Below the pieces are notes generated by a model that worked only from the letters and a program-made list of their open reading frames with translations, had not been told where the DNA came from and did not search any database. Below, one piece after another: positions 7,353-15,508 of a DNA stretch of 64,000 bases. Origin of the DNA: Velamenicoccus sp964471325 (lineage in GTDB: Bacteria > Omnitrophota > Gorgyraeia > Velamenicoccales > Velamenicoccaceae); contig CAYYFL010000009.1 in assembly GCA_964471325.1 (NCBI GenBank), forward strand, positions 19,175-83,174, read 5' to 3'. The position numbers were made by a program, and so were the translations under genes. How positions within the stretch are numbered: position 1 is the first letter of the stretch; the number at the start of each line of letters is the position of its first letter.

Positions 7353-8108
7353 ATGAGACGCATCATCAGGATAGGGATTGTTCTTATATTTCTGGCCGCT
7401 TTGGCGACGTCGGTTTTTGTTATTTTCTTTGACCAGGCCGTCCTTGTGCGCAAGGGGACGATCTATCATGAGCGGGTCAAAGAAAAGGTCGTCGCCCTGA
7501 CGTTTGACGATGGTCCGTCTCCCCTGTGGACCCCCCGGATCCTTGACGTGCTCAAGGACGCCGGCGTCAAGGCGACGTTTTTCATGCTGGGCGAGCACGT
7601 CAAGAAGTATCCCGATGTCGCCAGGCGCGTGGCCCGCGAGGGACACACGATCGGCAACCATACCTACGACCATCATGTCCTTCTGTATTATCACCCTCAA
7701 GAGCTGGAGAGCGAGATCCGCCGCACAGAAGATATCATCAAGGAGGTGACGGGCGTGCGGACGCAGTATTTCCGGCCGCCGAAAGCATGGATGACACCGT
7801 CTGAAAAGCGCCTCGTGAGATCCATGGGCTATGAGATCATTCTCTGGTCCTTGAATTCCAAGGATTGGGTGACGTTTGACGATAAATATATGATCAAGTA
7901 TTTGATGCATCATGTGCGGCCGGGAGATATCATCCTGTTTCACGACAGCGGCGGGGTTTTCAGCATCGAGGGGGGAGACAGGGACGAGACGGTCCTGGCA
8001 GTCATGAGGCTGATCGAACGCCTCAAGGAAAAGGGGTGGAGGTTCGTCACGGTCGATGAGCTGGTCAAAATGAGGTTAAACGATGCTCAAGGTCCCGGTA
8101 AACATTAA
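7353..8108 (+). CDS. Polysaccharide deacetylase (NodB/CE4 family), membrane-anchored
   Basis: The protein has 251 residues. An N-terminal transmembrane or uncleaved signal helix (about 5-27) precedes a CE4 domain. Motifs in order: TFDDGPSP (catalytic base and metal Asp), HTIGNHTYDH (metal His pair), RPPKAW, WSLNSKDW and ILFHDSGG (catalytic His). All key residues are present, so it should be an active metal-dependent N- or O-deacetylase facing the periplasm. It overlaps the following glycosyltransferase gene by 26 bp. GGAG lies nine bases before the ATG. Peptidoglycan, exopolysaccharide or lipid A sugars are possible substrates. Confidence 0.88.
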   Translation: MRRIIRIGIVLIFLAALATSVFVIFFDQAVLVRKGTIYHERVKEKVVALTFDDGPSPLWTPRILDVLKDAGVKATFFMLGEHVKKYPDVARRVAREGHTIGNHTYDHHVLLYYHPQELESEIRRTEDIIKEVTGVRTQYFRPPKAWMTPSEKRLVRSMGYEIILWSLNSKDWVTFDDKYMIKYLMHHVRPGDIILFHDSGGVFSIEGGDRDETVLAVMRLIERLKEKGWRFVTVDELVKMRLNDAQGPGKH

Positions 8109-9765
8109 ATTTGTCTCGATTCTTTTGGTTTTAGGGTTTATTTTTTTGATGGCGGGCAACGGGCTATTGAGCCTTACCAATCCCGACGAAGTTTTTTATG
8201 CCCAGACCGCCAGGGAGATGCAACAGCAGCATAGCTGGATGACGCCCTATCTTTTCGGGGCGCCCCAGTTTGAAAAGCCCATTATGACCTTCTGGCTCCT
8301 GCGCCTGAGCTTTGATGCTGCCGGAGCGACCCCTTTTGCTGCGAGGTTTTTTCCCGCGTTTTTCGGTATCGTCGGCGTCGTCGGACTTTATTATCTTGGA
8401 TGGTTAGGTTTCCGTGACGGGCGCAAGGCCTTCGTGTCGGCCGTCGTCCTTATGTCCTGCGGCCTTTATGTCGGGCTTTCCCGGACGGTTTTTACGGATT
8501 TGATTTTTACGGTCTTTATTCTCTTGTCTCTCTTGGCGTTCTGGTGGGGATATGCGGTCGAAAAGAGGCGGCAGGCAGGGTGGGTTCTGTTTTTTGCATT
8601 TTCCGCTTTGGCGGTCCTTACCAAGGGGCCCCTGGGTCTCATCATTCCTTTGTCGGCCGTCTTGCTGTTTCTGATTTTGCGCAGGGAATTCCGCTTGATT
8701 GCCGGCGGTGGATTCCCGCTGGGGTTGGCGCTTTTTTGCCTCTTGGCGCTGCCGTGGTATGTCTTTATGGTCAAGATCTACGGTAATGCCTTTGTCCACG
8801 AATTTTTTTACAACGATCATTGGCGGCGCCTGGTCGAAGCCGAGCACCTTGCGGCCGACACATGGTATTATTATCCTCTCTCGACCGTCGGTAGCATGTT
8901 TCCATGGAGTTTGTTTTTCGTCGCGGCGTTTGCCGGGTTCGCCAGGAAATTGCGGCACCAGGCGCCGCCGTTTTTCATATTTCTTCTGAGCTGGATCGCC
9001 GTGGTTTTCGTTATCTTCCAGGTTGCACATTCCAAGCTGACGAGCTATGTCCTTCCTTATTTTCCGGCCCTGGCTTTGATGACGGGATGTTTTCTTGAAG
9101 AGACGCATGCGGTGCGCTTTTTTAAGGAGGCGCCGGCGCGCGGCCCGAAAGCCCTGTATCTTGCGACCGGCATTTTCTGCCTTGCATTTCCCGTGGGCAT
9201 GGTTGTGGCGTCGTCCAAGTTTCCGCAATATGTCACCGACCGCACGCCCGTTCTTATTTTCGCCGGCATCCTGGCGGCTTACCTGATTGTTTACATAATC
9301 TCAAGTGCCCGGAGGCGTTTTTCGTGGAGTTTCTGGATGACCGCGGCCTTCCTGCCTCTCTTATTGGTTTTTGCCCTGTCCATGAGTCCGCATTTCGAGT
9401 CTTACGTCTCTTCGAGGGAGGCCGGCCGCTATCTGAGAGAGAAGGCCGATCCGGGCGCGCCTGTCCTTTGCTCGAAATTTTTTGCGCGCGGCATACGGTT
9501 CTATACGGACAGACAGATCGCCGTCATCGATATCAACGGCGATGGATATTTCAGCCCCCATCCGGTGGAATATCTCAACACCATTGAGGCCTTGCGGGAT
9601 TATCTCAAAAAAAGGCTTGAGACTTACGCGGTTTTACGCAAGGACTATGTAAATGGCCTTGATCGCCTCATGGGCGATGAATACCGCTATGACGTTCTCT
9701 ACGTGGCCGGTGACGAACATATCGTCCGGATTCAGCCGAGAGGGCAGGGAGCAGGGAAGATATGA
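8083..9765 (+). CDS. ArnT/PMT-like lipid-carrier-dependent glycosyltransferase
   Basis: The protein has 560 residues, with about 11-12 hydrophobic segments in the first 430 and a soluble C-terminal domain. The first periplasmic loop has NPDEVFYAQTAREM and FEKPIMTFWLLRL, the acidic and basic motifs typical of GT83/ArnT and related transferases using undecaprenyl-linked sugars. LAVLTKGPLGLIIP is also characteristic. It would add a sugar to an envelope lipid or protein on the periplasmic side. It starts inside the deacetylase gene (GAGGT upstream) and overlaps the next gene by four bases (ATGA). The acceptor cannot be read from the sequence; ArnT itself modifies lipid A. Confidence 0.8.
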   Translation: MLKVPVNIKFVSILLVLGFIFLMAGNGLLSLTNPDEVFYAQTAREMQQQHSWMTPYLFGAPQFEKPIMTFWLLRLSFDAAGATPFAARFFPAFFGIVGVVGLYYLGWLGFRDGRKAFVSAVVLMSCGLYVGLSRTVFTDLIFTVFILLSLLAFWWGYAVEKRRQAGWVLFFAFSALAVLTKGPLGLIIPLSAVLLFLILRREFRLIAGGGFPLGLALFCLLALPWYVFMVKIYGNAFVHEFFYNDHWRRLVEAEHLAADTWYYYPLSTVGSMFPWSLFFVAAFAGFARKLRHQAPPFFIFLLSWIAVVFVIFQVAHSKLTSYVLPYFPALALMTGCFLEETHAVRFFKEAPARGPKALYLATGIFCLAFPVGMVVASSKFPQYVTDRTPVLIFAGILAAYLIVYIISSARRRFSWSFWMTAAFLPLLLVFALSMSPHFESYVSSREAGRYLREKADPGAPVLCSKFFARGIRFYTDRQIAVIDINGDGYFSPHPVEYLNTIEALRDYLKKRLETYAVLRKDYVNGLDRLMGDEYRYDVLYVAGDEHIVRIQPRGQGAGKI

Positions 9766-11162
9766 TTCTTTTTCGCAAGGCATTCCTGGTTTTTTTCGTT
9801 TACCTGTGGACGTGTCTTCTGGAGGCGCCCATGGCCGCCGGCGCCTCGTCCGAGGAAGCCCTTCCCCCATTTTCGCCCGTAGACAGGGTTTTGATCCTGG
9901 CGCCCCATCCGGACGATGAGGCGATCGCAACAAGCGGCGTTATTCAGCGCTGCCTCCAGAACCATGCTCCCCTCAAGGTCGTTTATTTCACCAATGGTGA
10001 TAACAATGAGTTGTCCTTTGTCGTTTATGAGAAGCGCCTGGTGTTTCGCAAGAAGGCTTTTGTGTACATGGGCGAGGTGCGGCGCAAAGAGGCCGTCCGG
10101 GCCATGAAATATCTCGGCCTCGGCGAAGAGAACCTGACGTTTTTGGGATATCCCGATTTTGGGACGATGGAGATCTTTATGCGGTACTGGAACCCCGCCA
10201 AGCCGATGCGCAGCATGCTGACGCGGGTGACGGCGGTGCCATACAAAGACAGCTTTTCTTTCGGCGCGCCTTATGCGGGTCCCAGCGTGATCAAAGACCT
10301 CAAGAAAGTCATTATGGATTTCCGGCCGACAAAGATATTTGTCTCTCACCCTGCCGATACGAACAGGGACCATCGGGCCCTGAACCTGTTTTTGCGCGTA
10401 GTTCTTTGGGACCTGGAGGGTGCGATCGATCCACCGCAGGTGTATACTTATCTGGTGCACGTCGTGCACTGGCCGATGCCGAGAGGATTCCGTCCGTCGC
10501 TGGGACTCTCGCCACCGGCAAATCTCGCGGACGCCGGCATCAAGTGGCAGGAATTGGCATTGACCGATAAGGAAGTTTGGAACAAGAGGGAGGTCATTTC
10601 TTGTTACAGGAGTCAGTTGGCCTATGCCCCGTCTTATCTCTATACATTTGCCAGGAAAAATGAACTTTTTGATGATCTTCCGGATATCCGCGTCTCCTGC
10701 ACAGATGCGTCGTCGCTCCAATGGCAGGATGTGCGTATCTATCCGGAAATGGACGAGGCGGCTGAAGAAAAGAGAGAGATCTCAGGCCTGAGCTACGGCG
10801 TCAAAGGACGGGATCTCATGGTCCGCCTGACGCTCCGGCACAGATTCAACAAGAACCGCGGCATCTTTCTGTATCTTTTCGGTTATCGTAAAGATGAGGA
10901 TTTTGCCGAGATGCCGAAGATCCGGATCAGCGTGGGTATGCGGGGGGCCCAGGTCTGGGACAAGCTGAGGAGGCTGCGCACCAAAGATGTGACGCTGGCC
11001 TACGAAGGCAAGTCGCTGATTGTCAAGATTCCCTTGACCCTTTTGGGCGGCCCCGACCGTATTTTGGCTTGCGCCAAAACAAGTTCCAAGGATCTGCCTC
11101 TCGACAATACGGCCTGGCGGGTCGTCTTCTTGGATAACGGCGCCCCCGATCGCCGGCTTTAA
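9762..11162 (+). CDS. Secreted PIG-L (LmbE-like) deacetylase with extra C-terminal domain
   Basis: The protein has 466 residues. A signal peptide (about 1-26) is followed by a PIG-L domain with ILAPHPDDEAIATSG (zinc-binding PHPDDE) and SHPADTNRDHRALN (second motif, zinc His). Residues from about 330 to the end form an additional beta-rich domain with no assignment, perhaps carbohydrate-binding. PIG-L enzymes remove N-acetyl groups from GlcNAc-containing lipids or conjugates. An export signal plus coupling (ATGA overlap) to a CE4 deacetylase and an ArnT-like transferase points to an extracytoplasmic glycolipid or polysaccharide pathway. Confidence 0.82.
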   Translation: MILFRKAFLVFFVYLWTCLLEAPMAAGASSEEALPPFSPVDRVLILAPHPDDEAIATSGVIQRCLQNHAPLKVVYFTNGDNNELSFVVYEKRLVFRKKAFVYMGEVRRKEAVRAMKYLGLGEENLTFLGYPDFGTMEIFMRYWNPAKPMRSMLTRVTAVPYKDSFSFGAPYAGPSVIKDLKKVIMDFRPTKIFVSHPADTNRDHRALNLFLRVVLWDLEGAIDPPQVYTYLVHVVHWPMPRGFRPSLGLSPPANLADAGIKWQELALTDKEVWNKREVISCYRSQLAYAPSYLYTFARKNELFDDLPDIRVSCTDASSLQWQDVRIYPEMDEAAEEKREISGLSYGVKGRDLMVRLTLRHRFNKNRGIFLYLFGYRKDEDFAEMPKIRISVGMRGAQVWDKLRRLRTKDVTLAYEGKSLIVKIPLTLLGGPDRILACAKTSSKDLPLDNTAWRVVFLDNGAPDRRL

Positions 11163-11220
11163 TCAAGCCGCAGAAATCCCCGGCCCCGGCCTTCGGCCAG
11201 GGCCGAGGCCGGGGAATATG
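11159..11220. repeat. Dispersed palindrome family P1, copy 2
   Basis: TTTAATCAAGCCGCAGAAAT starts on the stop codon of the PIG-L gene. It continues CCCCGGCCCCGGCCTTCGGC in a strong GC hairpin ending GGCCGGGG. It may double as a terminator, although no T-run follows. Confidence 0.8.
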
Positions 11221-11269
11221 GGTTGACAAAAGCGGCCGGATCCCCAAGGGCATGCAAGACAAGATTTTC

Positions 11270-11298
11270 TTGACAGAGGGAATGTTCCGTCGTAATAT
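11270..11298 (+). promoter_or_regulatory. Promoter of the cold-shock gene
   Basis: TTGACA (11270-11275), a 17-bp spacer and TAATAT (11293-11298). It predicts a 5' untranslated leader of about 130 nt. Confidence 0.75.
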
Positions 11299-11310
11299 TT
11301 TTCTGTTTAG

Positions 11311-11380
11311 TAGTAAATAAAGGAGTGGAAGGTGTTGGAAAGCAGTTTTGCACGACCGTGTTCCCTGCCGTTATTTACTA
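11311..11380 (+). promoter_or_regulatory. Structured 5' leader of the cold-shock mRNA
   Basis: TAGTAAATAA (11311-11320) is perfectly complementary to TTATTTACTA (11371-11380), so the leader can close a 50-nt loop. Long structured leaders are a known feature of cspA mRNAs, where they control stability and translation with temperature. A similar role here is inferred. Confidence 0.55.
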
Positions 11381-11434
11381 TCTATGAGCCGTAATGATGC
11401 AGGAAAAATTTGTAAGAAAGGAGGGTAGTAGATA

Positions 11435-11635
11435 ATGGCAAAAGGAAAAGTGAAATGGTTCAGCAATCAGAAGGGTTACGGATTCATCACTCCTGAATCT
11501 GGCAAGGATGTCTTCGTGCATTACAGCGTCATTCAAGGCGAAGGATATAAGACCCTCGAAGAAGGCCAGGAGGTTGAGTTCGAGATCGAGCAAGGTCCCA
11601 AGGGCGAGCAGGCCACAAACGTTCGCAAGGCTTAG
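11435..11635 (+). CDS. Cold-shock protein (CspA family)
   Basis: The protein has 66 residues, a single cold-shock domain of standard length. RNP1 is KGYGFI (about 14-19) and RNP2 is VFVHY (about 27-31). It binds single-stranded RNA or DNA and acts as an RNA chaperone. AAGGAGGG lies upstream of the ATG. It is a monocistronic gene with its own strong promoter, long leader and terminator. Confidence 0.95.
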   Translation: MAKGKVKWFSNQKGYGFITPESGKDVFVHYSVIQGEGYKTLEEGQEVEFEIEQGPKGEQATNVRKA

Positions 11636-11656
11636 CGTCGGTTCGGTAAATCCAGG

Positions 11657-11687
11657 GGGCCCGGTAGAAATACCGGGCCCTTTTTTT
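11657..11687 (+). terminator. Rho-independent terminator of the cold-shock gene
   Basis: GGGCCCGGTA pairs perfectly with TACCGGGCCC around a GAAA tetraloop, followed by seven T. Confidence 0.95.
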
Positions 11688-11839
11688 AATGAACGCACAA
11701 TTTACAGAGCAATAGCGAATATAAATTGTATGTGTGAATTAAACCCGCCGACGGCCGCCACCAGAGCATCGTCGGCCGTCCGCCGACGTCTTAGCGGCGG
11801 ACGCTTTAGTGGCGGGTGGATCAGCGGACTTCGTCCGCC
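11688..11839. repeat. Post-gene palindrome family P2, copy 1, with nested GC palindromes
   Basis: AATGAACGCACAATTTACAG pairs with a downstream TAAATTGTATGTGTG arm, followed by GAATTAAACCCGCC. The same module follows the stop at 19628. Here the second half has expanded into nested palindromes (GACGGCC/GGCCGTC, GTCCGCC/GGCGGAC, AGCGGACTTCGTCCGC). The remaining gene-free DNA to 12011 holds only a promoter. Confidence 0.75.
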
Positions 11840-11973
11840 ATGATTTTTCGGATTCTTCCCGATCAAGGCGTGTCGCTGGATTTTTCAGCGGTCTGCTTGA
11901 GCCTGCGCCAAAATCGATCAACAGATTTTTTAAACCCTCGCGTGTTTCCGACTGCTTTTTGATATCTGCGCGC

Positions 11974-12002
11974 TTGCAGGCCGGCCCACAAGTGTCTATA
12001 AT
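11974..12002 (+). promoter_or_regulatory. Promoter abutting the addA-like start codon
   Basis: TTGCAG (11974-11979), 17 bp, perfect TATAAT (11997-12002), then nine bases to the ATG at 12012. No Shine-Dalgarno fits in between, so the mRNA would be leaderless or nearly so. Confidence 0.65.
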
Positions 12003-12011
12003 TGAAATCAA

Positions 12012-15000
12012 ATGCCCATCCCAAATTTTCCCAAAGACAAGTCTCCGGAGGTTCATATCGTCGAAGCTTCCGCAGGTTCCGGAAAGACGTATGCGTTGGC
12101 TGCCAGATACGTCGAGCTTCTCTTTTCGGCCGGCATCCCCCAAGAGGGCCTGCTTCTTAAGCATATCCTGGCGGTCACCTTCAGCAATAAGGCTGCCATC
12201 GAGATGAAGGAGAGGATCCTTCTTTTGTTGAAAAAGATCGCCCTCGGCCGGTTTGGCAGCGAGGACGAGAAGAAGGCGCTTTTGTCCGGCCTGGGTGTCG
12301 CCGAAGATGAGGCCCGTGTCCGCGCTTTCGGCGTCATGGACCAGATCATCAAAAATTATAATTTTTTCCAAGTCCAGACCATCGATAGTTTCATCAATGC
12401 CATCCTTTGCGGATGCGCGTTCAGATTGGGGCTGTCGGCGCGCTTCAAGATCAAGACGGAGTTCGAAGACTATCTGGCTTACGGCGTCGACGCGCTCGTG
12501 GACCGCGCCTCCCATGACAAAAGGGTGGAGAAGGCCCTTCTGGATTTTCTTCATCAGTATCTTTATCTGGAGAACCGCAGCGGCTGGTTTCCCAAGAAGG
12601 ACATCCTGGGCGTTGCCGGCGACCTTTATGCGAGGACCAACCGCACCGGCGGCACCTTTGCACCGGTGAAAGGGAGCCTGGCGGATGTCGCCCGGCTTAA
12701 ACAGGATATCCTGGCGGATATGCGCAAGCTGTACCGCAGCCTCCCGGAAGGCGTGCATGCGTTGTTTTCGAGGAAGTTAGGAGAGTTCCTCGCTCGTCCC
12801 CGCTCGGGCTTTGCCATTCAGGAGCTGTCGGATTTCTTTGCGCGTGAAGATTTCCCGGTCAAGAAAGAGAGCCGTGTCCCGGCAGCCGTACAAAGATTAT
12901 GGCAGAAAATACGGCAGGATATCCGGCGAGCGGCAGAAGCGGAGGCGATCCTTGTTTTCGGCCCGCACATCTCCATTTTTCATATGGTTTCGGAAGATGT
13001 CCGCGCCCTGGCCGCCAAGGAAGACATTCTTTTCTTGGAAGAGCTCAACCGGCAGGCCTATGTGCTTCTCAATGAAAGGAAAGTCGATGTCCCGGAGCTC
13101 TACTACCGGCTGGCGACGCGCCTGAAGCATTATCTTGTCGATGAATTTCAGGACACGAGCCCTTTGCAGTGGGGGAACATCCGCGGGATGGTCCGCGAGT
13201 GTTTGTCGGTCGGCGGATCGCTCTTTTATGTCGGAGACAAAAAGCAGGCGATTTACCGTTTCCGCGGCGGCGACGTGTCGCTTTTTGACGCGGTGGCCCG
13301 CGAACTGGATGCTTTTGGCCCCCGTAAGGAATTCCTGCGGCATAATTTCCGAAGCCGGCGCCAGATTGTCCTTTTTGCCAACAGGATTTTTTCGGCGCAG
13401 AACCTCAAGCGTTTCTTGCAAGACCTCAGAAGCGGCAAGACGAAATTCCCCATGACGCAGGAAGGCGAAGAGGCGGTCTACCGGGTATTTGAAGAGGCTG
13501 AGCAATTCCCGGTCTCTTCCAAGGAAGGGGGGTGTGTGCGCGTATGGCATCTTGAGGCGTCTTCCCAGGATGAGAAAAACGAGCGCACAGCCGAAAAGCT
13601 CAAAGCACTTCTTGCGGATCTTGAGAAACGCTTTGCCCGCGCCGATATCGCGATCCTGGTGCGTGAAAATGACGATGTCGAGACGATCTCCGAATGGTTG
13701 ATCGCCGCGGATATCCCCGTCGAGTCGGAGAAGACCCTGGATATCCGCAACAACGCCCTGATCAAGGAGCTCGTTTCGTTCCTGAGATTCCTTCAGTCTC
13801 CGATCGACAATCTTTCTTTCGCGTCTTTTATTCTCGGCCGGATATTCCAGGCGGCCAGCGGGATAGGGGAGGCGGCCCTTCACGATTTCTTTTTCCGTCT
13901 TCGCGAGGCGCGTGAAAAAAAGGCCGGGATCTATTTTTACAGGGAGTTCCGGGAGCGTTTCCCGAAGGCGTGGGGGGATTTTATCGAGGAATTCTTCCGC
14001 AATGTCGGTTATGTGCCTTTGTACGAACTTGTCATCAGCATCCTGCGCAGGTTCCGTTGTCTGGAGATTTTTGGCGACGAACAGGCGTTTTTTATGAGAT
14101 TTTTGGAGCTGATCAAAGAGGCTGAAGAAGACCATGGTCCATTGGCTTCTTTTCTGGAATTCTTCGAGACGGGCCTGGCAGAGGTTTTCTACGTGCGTCC
14201 GCCGAAGACGGACGCTGTCAAGGTGTTGACCATCCATAAGGCCAAGGGGTTGGGGTTCCGGGTGTGCATTTTGCCGTTCCTGGAGATGGCGGTCAAGGTA
14301 CCAGGCGTCTTGGCGTCCGCCGGCGATGACAAGATGAGCTTGATCCGCCTCACGGAGAAGTCGCGGATGTTCTCGCCTCTTCTGGAGGAGGCGTTCTGCG
14401 GGGAATACGGCTGTTGTTTTATCGACGAATTGGACAGTATTTATGTGGCGTTGACGCGGGCGAAAGATGAGCTCTATATTTTTGTCCCCCGCGTCGGCCG
14501 CCGTCCCAATTTTGCGGCGGGTCTCCTGGGAAGCGCGGATGTTGAGGAAGGGGAACCTTTGCCGGAGACAAGGGTTGAGGCCGCGACGAAGGCGGGGTTT
14601 CCCGAAGACATTCCGCCGGCCCCCTATCAGGATTGGATCCATTACTTGAAAGACGAATTTGTGGATAGCGCCATGATCCGGCGCCGCCGCATGCTGTTGA
14701 AAGGCGAGGTCGTCCATAAAATTCTTTCCTATATCGGGGATTTGAGCGGCAAGGACCCCAAAAAGATCCTGGACTTGGCCGTGCGCCAGGCGAGCCTGGA
14801 GTTTCCCGATTTCGAGGAGATGGAGGCATGCGGTTCGCTTGCGGTCCGCCTGGTCGAGGCCGCCGCGTGCCGGCCTGTTTTTTATCCTCAAGGGCGCGAA
14901 GTCCTGGTTGAAAAAGAAGTGATCGACCGCTTGGGGCGCACCAGGCGTATCGATCGTCTCCTGGTCGGGCCGGATGCCTGCTGGGTCGTCGATTATAAGA

Positions 15001-15137
15001 TGTCGGACGAAGAGGTGGAAAAGGGGCGCCGGCAGGTTAGCGAGTATATGGGGCTTGTTTCTGAAATTTTCAGCGGCCGGCGCGTCAGGGGATTTTTGGT
15101 TTTTTGCGACACCGCCAAGATGGAAGAAGTATGCTGA
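12012..15137 (+). CDS. addA: UvrD-like helicase/nuclease (AddA/RecB type)
   Basis: The protein has 1041 residues, superfamily 1A helicase. Motifs: EASAGSGKTYALA (Walker A, about 18), VDEFQDTSPLQW (motif II, about 376), FYVGDKKQAIYRFRGGD (III), LRHNFRSRRQI (IV), VLTIHKAKGLGFRVC (V) and IYVALTRAKDELYIF (VI). The C-terminus carries a RecB-type nuclease (RRIDRLL and VVDYKM, about 994). With the AddB-like protein encoded next it should form the double-strand-break end-resection complex that loads RecA. The start is ATG 12012 right after a promoter. The stop TGA lies inside the left inverted repeat of a MITE-like element. Confidence 0.88.
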   Translation: MPIPNFPKDKSPEVHIVEASAGSGKTYALAARYVELLFSAGIPQEGLLLKHILAVTFSNKAAIEMKERILLLLKKIALGRFGSEDEKKALLSGLGVAEDEARVRAFGVMDQIIKNYNFFQVQTIDSFINAILCGCAFRLGLSARFKIKTEFEDYLAYGVDALVDRASHDKRVEKALLDFLHQYLYLENRSGWFPKKDILGVAGDLYARTNRTGGTFAPVKGSLADVARLKQDILADMRKLYRSLPEGVHALFSRKLGEFLARPRSGFAIQELSDFFAREDFPVKKESRVPAAVQRLWQKIRQDIRRAAEAEAILVFGPHISIFHMVSEDVRALAAKEDILFLEELNRQAYVLLNERKVDVPELYYRLATRLKHYLVDEFQDTSPLQWGNIRGMVRECLSVGGSLFYVGDKKQAIYRFRGGDVSLFDAVARELDAFGPRKEFLRHNFRSRRQIVLFANRIFSAQNLKRFLQDLRSGKTKFPMTQEGEEAVYRVFEEAEQFPVSSKEGGCVRVWHLEASSQDEKNERTAEKLKALLADLEKRFARADIAILVRENDDVETISEWLIAADIPVESEKTLDIRNNALIKELVSFLRFLQSPIDNLSFASFILGRIFQAASGIGEAALHDFFFRLREAREKKAGIYFYREFRERFPKAWGDFIEEFFRNVGYVPLYELVISILRRFRCLEIFGDEQAFFMRFLELIKEAEEDHGPLASFLEFFETGLAEVFYVRPPKTDAVKVLTIHKAKGLGFRVCILPFLEMAVKVPGVLASAGDDKMSLIRLTEKSRMFSPLLEEAFCGEYGCCFIDELDSIYVALTRAKDELYIFVPRVGRRPNFAAGLLGSADVEEGEPLPETRVEAATKAGFPEDIPPAPYQDWIHYLKDEFVDSAMIRRRRMLLKGEVVHKILSYIGDLSGKDPKKILDLAVRQASLEFPDFEEMEACGSLAVRLVEAAACRPVFYPQGREVLVEKEVIDRLGRTRRIDRLLVGPDACWVVDYKMSDEEVEKGRRQVSEYMGLVSEIFSGRRVRGFLVFCDTAKMEEVC

Positions 15138-15506
15138 GCCTCTAATAGATAATGGGTACATTTGGAGGCCCAGATTTGAGACTGATGGAAGGCGCGACGA
15201 CGAAGGCGTGTCCTCTGCGACACGTCGAGGAGGAGCCCTTCGACGCGCTTCGCTTGCTCAGGGCGAATCCTGAGCTTGTCGAAGGAGAGCAACGCAACAG
15301 CAGGCCAAAGATGGGCCTCCCCCTCGGGGCTGGACCCTCCTTGAAATGGAGTGCGGAGGTCCGCCCTTTCTGGGCTGGTCGCTTTTGGGCTGCGACGGCG
15401 TCGTTCGTCCTTGGCGTAGTGCTGCGACTACACCGGCGTCCTCGCTTCTTGTCTCGCACCAAAATCGTCGCAGCCAAATGGCCCATTATCTATTAGAGGT
15501 TCAGCA
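15132..15506. mobile_element. MITE-like element between addA-like and addB-like genes
   Basis: The 375-bp non-coding insertion has terminal inverted repeats of about 33 bp: TGCTGAGCCTCTAATAGATA at the left and TATCTATTAGAGGTTCAGCA at the right, extending inward to CATTTGG/CCAAATG. The left repeat contains the addA-like stop codon; the right ends two bases before the addB-like ATG and supplies TAGAGG as a possible ribosome binding site. The interior holds another palindrome (CCTTCGAC...GTCGAAGG). No transposase is encoded and no other full copy is in the window. Confidence 0.75.
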
Positions 15507-15508
15507 AT

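Noticed and set aside
15152..15496. A 114-residue plus-strand ORF inside the MITE-like element
   Set aside because: Its frame lies between the inverted termini, has no ribosome site and no family resemblance. An overlapping minus-strand frame of the same length exists, as expected for GC-rich palindromic DNA.
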